Below, piece by piece: positions 8,512 to 16,426 of a stretch of DNA of 64,000 bases. Numbering within the stretch: the first letter of the stretch is position 1; every line of letters starts with the position of its first letter. The position numbers were made by a program, and so were the translations under genes. Source of the stretch: AB-137-C09 sp964458185 (GTDB lineage Bacteria; Pseudomonadota; Zetaproteobacteria; Mariprofundales; Mariprofundaceae). The DNA lies in assembly GCA_964458185.1 (NCBI GenBank), contig CAYWFG010000004.1, positions 22,130-86,129 of the forward strand. Reading direction: 5' to 3'. The notes beneath the pieces are model-generated. The model saw nothing but the letters and a program-made list of their open reading frames with translations, was not told the DNA's origin and did not search any database.

Positions 8512-9613
8512 TTTGAAATGACCCTAGCAATAAATAATGCCCTTCAGGGTTGGGTTTGATTGTTTCATGCATCGCTGTGCGTATAGCATCTTGATGTTGA
8601 TCCAAATGTTTCTGTTCATACAGCACTCGGTTAGCAAAAGGCGTGAGCAATGCAATGGCGGGTGTTAAGTCTCGATCTTCTCGCGGGGCAATGACAATCG
8701 CATCCAATGGCGATGCCAGTGTGGGGAGCAAGGGGAGCAATGCTTCAATGGCATGCCTATTGTGTGCTGCATCTAACCATAGCGTGGCTTTGTCGATCAT
8801 CACCTTTTGCATGCGCCCTGCCACGGTAGTGGCTTCAATGGCTGCGGCAGCATGGTGACTTTGCACAACCCCTGCGGATTCTAATTGTGTGATAGCAGCC
8901 AATGCCAACGAGGCATTGCTTTGTTGATGCGCGCCTTTCATGCTACAGTGTAGATGAGGGTTCACAGCAATGCATTGAAGTTGCGTGGCGCGTTGCTGCA
9001 ACACCGTTAATGCCGTGGCAGATTGCGTGTTTTTCACCGTCAACGCCCAGCGGCAGCCTACCATAGCATACGATTTCTCTACCGTAATCGCTTCCAGTGT
9101 CTCACCCAACCATGCTTGGTGATCCAAGCCAATGGGGGTGATCAACGCCATATCCGCAGGGATTGCGGTGCAGGTATCCAAGCGTGCGCCAACACCAGCT
9201 TCAATAATCTGAATATCAACGCCTTGCTGATCAAATAGATACAAGGCTAAGGCGGTTGCTGTTTCAAAAGGGGACGTGCCAATGCTTTCGGCAAGCGGTA
9301 AAATGATATCTAGGGCTTGCAGCAAATCACCATCAGAAACAGGTGTGCCATTGATGCGAATGCGTTCGTTGAAACAAAGAATATGCGGTGAAGTGTACAA
9401 GCCAATACGCAAAGAACTGGTGGCTAAACCATTGGCAAGCATATGACATGTTGAGCCTTTTCCGTTCGTGCCTGCCACCCGAATACGAAGCTTTGGCGCA
9501 GCAAGATCCAGCTTGCTTAATAATTGCTGTATACGCGCATGCCCCGGTCGATAATCCCTATCAGCTTGAGGGCGTTGTAAGGCATCAAGTGCCTGACGCA
9601 AGCGTTGTTGCAC
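8471..9613 (-). CDS. folC: Bifunctional folylpolyglutamate/dihydrofolate synthase
   Basis: Adds glutamate to dihydropteroate and to folates. The Mur-ligase-type P-loop GTNGKGST is at residues 48-55, the ERIRI/SPH folate-binding region follows (YTSPHILCFNERIRI), the metal-binding stretch LDHQAWLGETLEAI lies in the centre, and LDAAHN marks the C-terminal domain. At 380 residues it is shorter than the enterobacterial enzyme (about 420) but all domains are present. It follows accD by 8 bp, the usual accD-folC pairing of gammaproteobacteria. The downstream dedD (SPOR protein) usually found there is absent and a 5'-nucleotidase takes its place. Confidence 0.95.
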   Translation of the reverse strand: MQQRLRQALDALQRPQADRDYRPGHARIQQLLSKLDLAAPKLRIRVAGTNGKGSTCHMLANGLATSSLRIGLYTSPHILCFNERIRINGTPVSDGDLLQALDIILPLAESIGTSPFETATALALYLFDQQGVDIQIIEAGVGARLDTCTAIPADMALITPIGLDHQAWLGETLEAITVEKSYAMVGCRWALTVKNTQSATALTVLQQRATQLQCIAVNPHLHCSMKGAHQQSNASLALAAITQLESAGVVQSHHAAAAIEATTVAGRMQKVMIDKATLWLDAAHNRHAIEALLPLLPTLASPLDAIVIAPREDRDLTPAIALLTPFANRVLYEQKHLDQHQDAIRTAMHETIKPNPEGHYLLLGSFQNVAAMLRGLSYLN

Positions 9614-9621
9614 AGCGTTCC

Positions 9622-10479
9622 TTAGCCTTGGCTAAAACTACGCTGCATGAGATGACCAAACAAGGTGTGTAAATAGATAGCTTGTTCTCGGCGGTCAACA
9701 ATGGCATCAATAAGCCCATGTTCCATCAAAAACTCTGGTCGTTGAAACCCCTCTGGCAAGGTCTCGCCAACGGTTTCTTGAATCACCCTTGGCCCTGCAA
9801 AGCCAATTAAAGCCCCCGGTTCAGCTATCACCACATCACCCAGCCACGCAACCGATGCAGAAACACCGCCCATCGTTGGGTCAGTAAGAATACAAGCAAA
9901 AGGAATTTTTTTCTCGTGCAAGCGATTGACCATCGCCGATGTTTTTGCCATTTGCATTAACGAAAGCAAACTTTCTTGCATGCGCGCGCCGCCTGATGAG
10001 GCGACCAAGATAAAAGGGCATTGCCGACGAAGTGCACGTTCCATGCCCAACACGATTTTTTCACCCGCAACAGAACCCATGCTGCCGCCCATATAAGCAT
10101 ATTGAAAAATAGAAGCTGAAACAACCATGCCACTAAGATGTGCTAAATAATTGCGGACGGCATCGCCTTTTCCTGCTTTTTTATCGGCATCTTTGAGGCG
10201 GTCTTTGTAACGTTTTACATCTTTGAAATTAAGGGTATCAACCGAATGCAAGCCCGTGTCACGTTCTTCAAAACCCTCATCAAACAAGATGGCAGCACGT
10301 TCTGGTGCATTGACGCGGATATGGTAATCACAGCGAGGGCAAACCATCGCGGTACGCATCAGTTCTTTGTTGTACAGTGTTTCAGCACAACCCGAACACT
10401 TGATCCAAATACCTTCAGGGGTGTCGTTGCTAGAAAGAATAGCCTTTGGGCTTTCAATTAAACGGGTCAGCCAATTCAT
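9622..10479 (-). CDS. accD: Acetyl-CoA carboxylase carboxyltransferase subunit beta
   Basis: Beta half of the carboxyltransferase that makes malonyl-CoA. It has the N-terminal zinc ribbon (Cys28, Cys31, Cys47, Cys50) and the crotonase-type carboxyltransferase fold with MGGSMGSVAGEK, SSGGARMQE and DPTMGGVSAS. The 285-residue length is standard. Its partner accA lies 40 kb away at 50.9-51.9 kb. It heads a minus-strand group with folC and the 5'-nucleotidase; tRNA-Leu(UAA) lies about 100 bp upstream on the same strand. Confidence 0.96.
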   Translation of the reverse strand: MNWLTRLIESPKAILSSNDTPEGIWIKCSGCAETLYNKELMRTAMVCPRCDYHIRVNAPERAAILFDEGFEERDTGLHSVDTLNFKDVKRYKDRLKDADKKAGKGDAVRNYLAHLSGMVVSASIFQYAYMGGSMGSVAGEKIVLGMERALRRQCPFILVASSGGARMQESLLSLMQMAKTSAMVNRLHEKKIPFACILTDPTMGGVSASVAWLGDVVIAEPGALIGFAGPRVIQETVGETLPEGFQRPEFLMEHGLIDAIVDRREQAIYLHTLFGHLMQRSFSQG

Positions 10480-10548
10480 TCAATATCCTACGCTTGGAAA
10501 ACATATGGTTCATGCGTATTATTTATTTTCTACGCTAAGAAAGGTAGT

Positions 10549-10571
10549 AGGCATTGTTTTAAACAATGCCT
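10549..10571 (-). terminator. Perfect 11 bp hairpin downstream of tRNA-Leu(UAA)
   Basis: AGGCATTGTTT and AAACAATGCCT are perfect inverted copies around a single central base, 5 bases after the end of the minus-strand tRNA. There is no long U tract after it, so it could be a terminator with a weak tail or a processing stem at the 3' end of the tRNA transcript. Confidence 0.5.
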
Positions 10572-10575
10572 AAAG

Positions 10576-10662
10576 TGGTACCGGGAACGGGAGTCGAACC
10601 CGTACAGACTTTCATCCGAGGGATTTTAAGTCCCTTGCGTCTACCAATTTCGCCATCCCGGC
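10576..10662 (-). tRNA. tRNA-Leu (anticodon UAA)
   Basis: Class II tRNA with encoded CCA. On the minus strand it begins GCCGGGA and ends TCCCGGTACCA. The anticodon stem GGGA/TCCC encloses a loop containing TAA, and a long variable arm and a standard T-arm follow. It reads UUA codons. Confidence 0.97.
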
Positions 10663-10690
10663 CGAACAGACAGTTGCTGTGCGGGGGCGC

Positions 10691-10718
10691 ATTCTGCCAA
10701 CTATAACTTTTTTTTCAA
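10691..10718 (-). promoter_or_regulatory. Probable stable-RNA promoter for tRNA-Leu(UAA)
   Basis: On the minus strand TTGAAA (10713-10718) and CAGAAT (10691-10696) are 16 bases apart. They are followed by a very G+C-rich stretch (10680-10690) before the tRNA. A GC-rich discriminator is typical of promoters under stringent (ppGpp) control, so tRNA synthesis here may fall in starvation. Confidence 0.45.
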
Positions 10719-10753
10719 ATATAAGATGAATAATAGCCAAAAAAGTAACGTTT

Positions 10754-12832
10754 TTAGTGGTGCAACATCTCACGAATCATTTTTGCAAGTTCACCCACGC
10801 GCAATGGTTTGAGAATTAACCGTGTATTATCACGTTCTTTAACTTGCTGTTCAAAATACTCTTGATCATAGCCCGTCATAAACACCACGGGGAGATTTTC
10901 TCGTATTTGGCGCATGCGTGCAACGGCATCGACACCACTCATCTCAGGCATAATCATGTCAGAGACAACAAGATCAATCATATCGCTGTGTTTTTCATAA
11001 TACAGCATCGCTTCAAGCCCATCATGCGCCTCAACAACATCATAATGCAATGAGCGTAAAATTTTACTGGTGATTGCCAACACTTCCACTTCATCATCAA
11101 CCAAAAGAATCTTCTGTTTTTGTTTTGTCGCTGGTACGTCATCGGTTACGGGGGTGCTATGACCTACAGCATTTTGTTCGGCAACAATGGGAATGTAAAG
11201 AGAAAAACAGGTGTCGCCTGGTTGACTTTGAACATCCATCGTTCCGCCTAAACGCTCTACCGCACCAAACACGGCAGCAAGACCAAGCCCTGTACCATCA
11301 CCCGTATCTTTACTGCTATAAAAAGGCTCAAAAATATGCGGTAAGTCCTTTTCACGAATGCCAATACCGTTATCGCGCACCATTATTTTAGCATAATGAC
11401 GGGCAGAATTTTCTGTATGTTCTGCCAAAAAACTGGCTGTTGCTGCCCATCGATCTAACTGAATGGTAATCTGACCATGGCTGGCATGTGCCAATGCATC
11501 GTGGGCATTTTGTACTAAATGCAATAATATTTGTTGAATCTGCGTCGTGTCAGCGCGAACAAGCAGCGGTTGATGGTGCAAGTTAATATTGAAACGAATA
11601 TTTTTAGGGATAGAAAAACAACCCAATGCATCAAATTCTTTAATCAATGCATTTAAATCGAGTTCTTTTTCTTCGACCCAATCTTTGCGCGCAAAAATCA
11701 TCAGTTTTTGAATCATCTCTGCCGCTTTAAAGCCTTGATCTTCAGCATTTCCCAAGTATTTATTCATATCAGGATCATTGGGGTAAAGCATTTTAGCAAG
11801 GTATAGATTGCCCGTCATGCCCGCTAAGATGTTGTTGAACTCATGGGATATTCCCCCCACTAAGGTACTGACAGCTTCCATTTTTTGTGATTGCGCAATT
11901 TGCTTGGCGATATGTTCTTGTTGGGTAAGGTCACGGTAGATGCCCACAAAATTGATGATTGTGTTTTGCTCGTCAAAGATGGGGGATATAGATAAATTAA
12001 TTGATTTTAATTGCCCATCGCAGCATTGGTTGATTAATTTTCCTTCCCATAAGTTACCCTTCATGATCTTTTGCCATAGTGTTGCATAAAAAGCATCATC
12101 ATGCTGCCCGCTTTTAATCATAGAAGTTTTATTGCCCAAAACGTCCGAAGGAACATAGCCCCACATGTTAAAATAGGCAGGGTTTGCATACTCAATAGTG
12201 CCTGTAGTATCGACAATGACAATGGGTTCTACTGCCGCTTCCAATGCCCGTGATAATTTAAGCAAGCGTGTGCTTCGCGTTGATACTTCTCGCTCTAATA
12301 TCACCCTGTCGGATTCATACTGCAATCGTTCGGCAACTTGAGTGCTAATATCTTGAACGGATAATAGCAGCAGTTCCCCGCCTGCAATACTGATAGAAAT
12401 CAACGATAATGATGCGGTAATGGTGGAACCATCCCGCCGCAACATCGACGCTTCATCTTTACGAAAGATTAGACTGGTATACTTTCGCTCGCGTTGATGG
12501 GTATTGGATTGTTTCATCAGTGCTTCGTAATCAGGAAGAATATGGCAAAGGTGTACGGGGATATGATCTTCAGTAAAGCCAAAAATACGCAACGCCTCAG
12601 GGTTCATGGTTTGAATTTCCCCCGCAGTATTGGCTACCAACATGCCATTGGTGGCATGTTCATACAAGGCAAGAAAACGATCTCGACTTTCTTTTAACGA
12701 TAGTTGTGTTTCGCTCAGTTGTTCACTGGCAAGTTGCCACTGAATTTGCACACGGTTCGCTTGGGTTAATGCTGTTTTTAAAATGGCAATGCGTTGCTTT
12801 AATTGCTCTATTTCTTCGTAAGGATCAATCAT
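10754..12832 (-). CDS. Hybrid sensor histidine kinase (PAS-PAS-HisKA-HATPase-REC)
   Basis: A soluble 692-residue signalling kinase without membrane segments. An N-terminal coiled coil (residues 1-50) precedes two PAS domains (about 50-165 and 195-305). Then come the dimerisation helix with the phospho-acceptor His330 in GGISHEFNNI, a HATPase domain with the N box QNAHDAL, DNGIGI and GTGLGLA, and a C-terminal receiver with phospho-acceptor Asp625 in VVSDMIMPE. No DNA-binding output is fused, so phosphate must pass to another protein not seen here. Its ATG overlaps the stop of the upstream ODP-like gene (ATGA, 4 bp), indicating coupled translation; the ODP protein is therefore the likely input partner. 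Confidence 0.93.
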   Translation of the reverse strand: MIDPYEEIEQLKQRIAILKTALTQANRVQIQWQLASEQLSETQLSLKESRDRFLALYEHATNGMLVANTAGEIQTMNPEALRIFGFTEDHIPVHLCHILPDYEALMKQSNTHQRERKYTSLIFRKDEASMLRRDGSTITASLSLISISIAGGELLLLSVQDISTQVAERLQYESDRVILEREVSTRSTRLLKLSRALEAAVEPIVIVDTTGTIEYANPAYFNMWGYVPSDVLGNKTSMIKSGQHDDAFYATLWQKIMKGNLWEGKLINQCCDGQLKSINLSISPIFDEQNTIINFVGIYRDLTQQEHIAKQIAQSQKMEAVSTLVGGISHEFNNILAGMTGNLYLAKMLYPNDPDMNKYLGNAEDQGFKAAEMIQKLMIFARKDWVEEKELDLNALIKEFDALGCFSIPKNIRFNINLHHQPLLVRADTTQIQQILLHLVQNAHDALAHASHGQITIQLDRWAATASFLAEHTENSARHYAKIMVRDNGIGIREKDLPHIFEPFYSSKDTGDGTGLGLAAVFGAVERLGGTMDVQSQPGDTCFSLYIPIVAEQNAVGHSTPVTDDVPATKQKQKILLVDDEVEVLAITSKILRSLHYDVVEAHDGLEAMLYYEKHSDMIDLVVSDMIMPEMSGVDAVARMRQIRENLPVVFMTGYDQEYFEQQVKERDNTRLILKPLRVGELAKMIREMLHH

Positions 12833-13608
12833 GATAAATGCGGATATTCAATATCCGTTCCACAGCGAAGGTTGCGTAAATAGGCTAAGGCATCAGGCAC
12901 AGTTTCTGTTGGAATAATCGAACCGTGTTGCGGTAAAATAGCTGCAATATCGCAGTCCTCTAGTTTATCAATAAACCCCCGTGCTGCGATATTCGATGCC
13001 ATATAATCCATGTGAAACATATTCATGTTGGTACAATGAACGGCGAAATTATCACAGACTAATTGCCAATCAAGCGACAATGCTGCCCAAATATCACCCG
13101 AGAAAAGAAATTGAGACGTGGCATCCCAAGTGGTAAAAGCAGCAGGTGAATGCAAATGCGGTGCAGTAATAAAATGCAATGCATGCCCCTCACCACAAGA
13201 AAACACGGGATTTTCTTCAATGTTGTAATACTGATAATCAACACAGCCATAATGGGGCAATAACACATGCGAACGCGGTGAAGTCATCACGCATACCTCA
13301 GGGTTGATGGCTATCCACTCAGGAAGCGATGACGCAACATCAGGGTCTTGATGACACAGCACCAATGCTGTAATATCTTCAGGTGGGGTGATTTGTGCCA
13401 CACGTTGACACAATTGCGCTGAAAGGTTGATCGAGCCAGGGTCAATAAGGATCTTGTGCGTGCCTGAGCAAATCAAATAACTGTTGCAACGAAATGCAGT
13501 ATGGTCGGTCATGCCCAGCCAATAAATACTGTGATTGTCTTTCTTAAACAATAATGTAGGCGTATTTAGGTCTACAACAATATCAGATAAGCATATGTTT
13601 TTAGTCAT
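12829..13608 (-). CDS. MBL-fold protein of the oxygen-binding diiron (ODP/FprA-like) type
   Basis: A 259-residue metallo-beta-lactamase-fold protein. Instead of the hydrolase motif HxHxDH it has LCHQDPDVASSLP (His86, Asp88, Asp90), followed by TAPHLHSP near 150, SGD at 170-172 and PQHGS near 228. This ligand pattern is that of the diiron flavodiiron-like/ODP proteins, some of which bind O2 and sit next to signalling genes. It is translationally coupled to the hybrid kinase downstream. I infer a role as an O2 or redox sensor for that kinase; a flavodiiron-type reductase is less likely because no flavodoxin domain is present. Confidence 0.8.
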   Translation of the reverse strand: MTKNICLSDIVVDLNTPTLLFKKDNHSIYWLGMTDHTAFRCNSYLICSGTHKILIDPGSINLSAQLCQRVAQITPPEDITALVLCHQDPDVASSLPEWIAINPEVCVMTSPRSHVLLPHYGCVDYQYYNIEENPVFSCGEGHALHFITAPHLHSPAAFTTWDATSQFLFSGDIWAALSLDWQLVCDNFAVHCTNMNMFHMDYMASNIAARGFIDKLEDCDIAAILPQHGSIIPTETVPDALAYLRNLRCGTDIEYPHLS

Positions 13609-13644
13609 GCCTACTCCCTAGCAGTTTTATCTTGTTTGTTGATG

Positions 13645-15891
13645 TTATTCAGTCACCAAAGCAACGTTGATTTGCCCCAAAACTGGCTCGCAACTTTCAA
13701 TCCGTACATGCGCGGTATCACCCAACGAAAATAATACACCACCGCGAGGGGAACGCAAGCAATGACGGCGTTCATCCAGTTCAAAATTGCCTGGTAAGGC
13801 TTCTAAAGCAATGGATGCTTCTGCCAGTGTTTCGAGCAGCTCAAAAAACACCCGTCGCTTGCTAATGCCAGAGATAACGGCAGCCATCACCTTACCCACA
13901 TCTGTACTGTGATACAATGCAGCACACATATCTCGCGTATCCCACTCGGCACGTTGCGCCGTGCGTTCTTGACGTGAAATGTGTGAGCCTATCATCACCA
14001 ATGCATTGTTATCGCTACTGTAAGGGTCTTTCTTCTGTGTAATCAATGCTTTAACTTGGCGGTGAATGGTTAAATCAGCATAACGTCGAATGGGGCTAGT
14101 AAAGTGACAATAGCAATGGTAAGCAAGACCAAAATGCCCTTTATTATCAGTGCTGTACGATGCTTGTTGCATACTGCGCAACATTAAACGATGCAACACA
14201 TGCCCCCAAGGTTGCTGGTCTGCTAAAAATAAAATGCGTTGTAAATCAGCAGGTCGAAAGCCCACACCTTTGCGCGGGAGCGAGATTGGTAAGCCGAGCG
14301 GTGCAAGGAACTCATTAAGGCGATTGATCGCCGATAACTCAGGCGCAGGATGGGTGCGGTATAAAAAGGTGCGCTGTTGTTTTTCTAATTCTTCAGCGAC
14401 GGCAATATTGGTTGCCAGCATCATTTCTTCAATCAAACGATGGGCAATATTGCGCTCATTGCGCTTGATTGCGCTTACTTTCCCTTCGCTTAATACAATG
14501 CTTGATTCTGGTAAGTCTAAATCCAATGCACCACGAAGCTCACGGCGTTGCAGCAGCATACGGGTAAGGCTGGCAGCATCAAGCAGCATATTTTGCACAC
14601 CACTGTCTTCAATGGTCTTGCTGTCGTTATCATCCAGCCAACGGGTCACTTGTGTATAGCTAAGCCTAGCCCGAGAACGTAACAACGCCTCAGAAATACG
14701 CACTGCGCGACAGCGACCACTGACATCAATACGCATCCGCACCACCATGGCTAAACGCACGACATGAGGGTTAAGTGAACATAAACCATTAGAAAGTGAT
14801 TCAGGCAACATGGGGATCACCCGATCAGGCAAGTAGTATGAGTTTCCTCGTTGCTGTGCCTCAATATCCAAATGACTACCCGCTGGCACATAATGTGCTA
14901 CATCAGCAATGGCAACCCATAACTCAAAGCCTTCGCCGCGTGGAATGACACAAATAGCATCATCAAAATCTCGTGCATCTTCACCATCAATGGTGACAAA
15001 AGGTAAGTGCGTTAAATCGTTACGGTTCTGATACTGGCGAATATCAACATCAGCAGGGCAACCATTAGCTTCGCGGAGTGCAGCATCAGGGAATGCTTCT
15101 GGTAATTGGTGTTCACGTTGCACAATATCAATCAAAGCACCCGCATCCATAGAATGCCCAAGAATCTCTAACACCTTACCCTTTAAAGGGTCGGCATGAC
15201 GATCAAATGATAAACGCACCCAATCACCATGCTTTGCCTGCTTGGCATCGCTAGTTTTCACCAAAATACTGCGTGGAAAACGGCGCGAACGGGGGTTGGC
15301 AAGAATAATGTTCCCCGCTTGTTCAATGCGGGCTATCATTTCTGAAGGCGCAGCATGCACCAACACAATAAAACGCCCCGATTCTCGTCCTTTATGCTGC
15401 TGCAATGCCACTTCAATTTCATCGCCATGAATCAATCCTTTGATTTCATGATGAGCCATGTACACATCATCACTGCGCCCATTGACGTTAACAAAACCAA
15501 AACCATCAGGATGCACATGCAATAAACCCGACACATACTCCGCCCCACTGTGCAACAAACGCCCCCGTTGCACCAATTCCCCTTTATGCACAAGCCGTTT
15601 AATGCGGTGTTGCATTTCTCGCACGTCATTATCGCTGGTAAGCTGTAAGCCATCAGCAAGTGCTTTTACACCCATAGCACGATTTTCTGCACGATCAATT
15701 TCACGCAAAATATCAGCACTACTCACACGCGGTGGCGGCAAGGCATCGCCCCAAACCGAAGTTTTATGTGACCTGCCGCTGTCTGCTGGGGATGTGCTTG
15801 ATTGGCGCAAATGCTTGCGAGCGTTTTTTTTAACTGTGCGGCGATCAGGGCGTTTATGCCCTGATTTCTTGCCCTGTCTCTTGCTTGACAC
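13645..15891 (-). CDS. rnr: Ribonuclease R
   Basis: Processive 3'-5' exoribonuclease that degrades structured RNA. The 748-residue protein has a basic Lys/Arg-rich N-terminus, a winged-helix region (about 55-115), cold-shock domains, the RNB catalytic domain with GEDARDFDDA (metal-binding aspartates) and FTSPIRRYADL, and a C-terminal S1 domain. The C-terminal lysine-rich tail of the E. coli enzyme is missing. Translation starts with GTG at 15891, supported by AAGGAG at 15898-15903. Upstream, in the opposite direction, lies tRNA-Leu(CAG), whose promoter overlaps this start. The rlmB gene that usually follows rnr is absent. Confidence 0.95.
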   Translation of the reverse strand: MSSKRQGKKSGHKRPDRRTVKKNARKHLRQSSTSPADSGRSHKTSVWGDALPPPRVSSADILREIDRAENRAMGVKALADGLQLTSDNDVREMQHRIKRLVHKGELVQRGRLLHSGAEYVSGLLHVHPDGFGFVNVNGRSDDVYMAHHEIKGLIHGDEIEVALQQHKGRESGRFIVLVHAAPSEMIARIEQAGNIILANPRSRRFPRSILVKTSDAKQAKHGDWVRLSFDRHADPLKGKVLEILGHSMDAGALIDIVQREHQLPEAFPDAALREANGCPADVDIRQYQNRNDLTHLPFVTIDGEDARDFDDAICVIPRGEGFELWVAIADVAHYVPAGSHLDIEAQQRGNSYYLPDRVIPMLPESLSNGLCSLNPHVVRLAMVVRMRIDVSGRCRAVRISEALLRSRARLSYTQVTRWLDDNDSKTIEDSGVQNMLLDAASLTRMLLQRRELRGALDLDLPESSIVLSEGKVSAIKRNERNIAHRLIEEMMLATNIAVAEELEKQQRTFLYRTHPAPELSAINRLNEFLAPLGLPISLPRKGVGFRPADLQRILFLADQQPWGHVLHRLMLRSMQQASYSTDNKGHFGLAYHCYCHFTSPIRRYADLTIHRQVKALITQKKDPYSSDNNALVMIGSHISRQERTAQRAEWDTRDMCAALYHSTDVGKVMAAVISGISKRRVFFELLETLAEASIALEALPGNFELDERRHCLRSPRGGVLFSLGDTAHVRIESCEPVLGQINVALVTE

Positions 15892-15912
15892 TAAGAAACT
15901 CCTTTATAAAAT
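15885..15912 (+). promoter_or_regulatory. Strong sigma-70 promoter for tRNA-Leu(CAG)
   Basis: A consensus TTGACA (15885-15890), a 16-base spacer and TAAAAT (15907-15912) end 12 bases before the tRNA. The -35 box lies across the GTG start codon of the divergent rnr gene and the -10 region overlaps its Shine-Dalgarno, so tRNA transcription and rnr expression may interfere. Confidence 0.7.
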
Positions 15913-15924
15913 GACGCACCTCTT

Positions 15925-16012
15925 GCCGAGATGGCGGAATTGGTAGACGCGCTGGCTTCAGATGCCAGTGATCATTGCGGTCGTGCTGGTTCGACTCCAG
16001 TTCTCGGTACCA
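15925..16012 (+). tRNA. tRNA-Leu (anticodon CAG)
   Basis: Class II tRNA with encoded CCA. The acceptor GCCGAGA (15925-15931) pairs with TCTCGGT (16002-16008). The anticodon stem CTGGC/GCCAG encloses a loop with CAG, and a long variable arm and T-arm GCTGG-TTCGACT-CCAGT follow. It reads CUG codons. Its 3' end is a plausible integration site for the element whose remains follow. Confidence 0.97.
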
Positions 16013-16040
16013 GACAAGGGTTTAAACCCGTCCCAAAAAA

Positions 16041-16071
16041 GCCTGTAGGCCTTGTTTTTACAGGCTTTTTT
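16041..16071 (+). terminator. Rho-independent terminator after tRNA-Leu(CAG)
   Basis: GCCTGTA (16041-16047) pairs with TACAGGC (16059-16065), followed by six T residues and preceded by six A residues, so it could act in both directions. Confidence 0.85.
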
Positions 16072-16210
16072 GTTCGCTTGTTGTTTCATGCCGTGCTAAC
16101 TTGCCCCAACGAAGCGTAGAAACTAGGGGGCGGGTATAAATGGGGGATGAGAAAGCATATACCCCCATAAACCTGTTTTTGTACCCTCAGAACATAGCGA
16201 GGCAATAAGC

Positions 16211-16426
16211 ATGGCATTAACTGAACTCAAAATAAAAAATGCAAGGCTACCCGATAACAAGAAGACTGCTAAGATTTGGAATATGCAAACACCTTTGAAG
16301 GCCTTGCGATGTGGTCAAGATAATTATCGCTGGGCTATGGCGTATATTTTTTGTTGGAAATCACCTAAACTAATGGTAAGAAATAATTGGTCACAATTAT
16401 TAGTGCGACTGGTTGCTTCACAATAG
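16211..16426 (+). pseudogene. Decayed N-terminus of a P4-type tyrosine integrase
   Basis: A 71-codon frame begins MALTELKIKNARLPDNKK, close to the opening of P4/CP4-type phage integrases (typically MALTD-K-I-NAKP). After about 20 residues the resemblance is lost and no catalytic domain follows. It starts about 200 bp past the 3' end of tRNA-Leu(CAG) in the same direction, exactly where such integrases lie in tRNA-borne islands. I read it as a remnant. The roughly 140 bases between the tRNA terminator and this frame hold no gene that I see. Confidence 0.45.

Noticed and set aside
14150..14659. A 169-codon plus-strand frame inside rnr
   Set aside because: It is wholly antisense to the catalytic domain of RNase R, has no family resemblance or ribosome-binding site, and its composition follows from the rnr codons.
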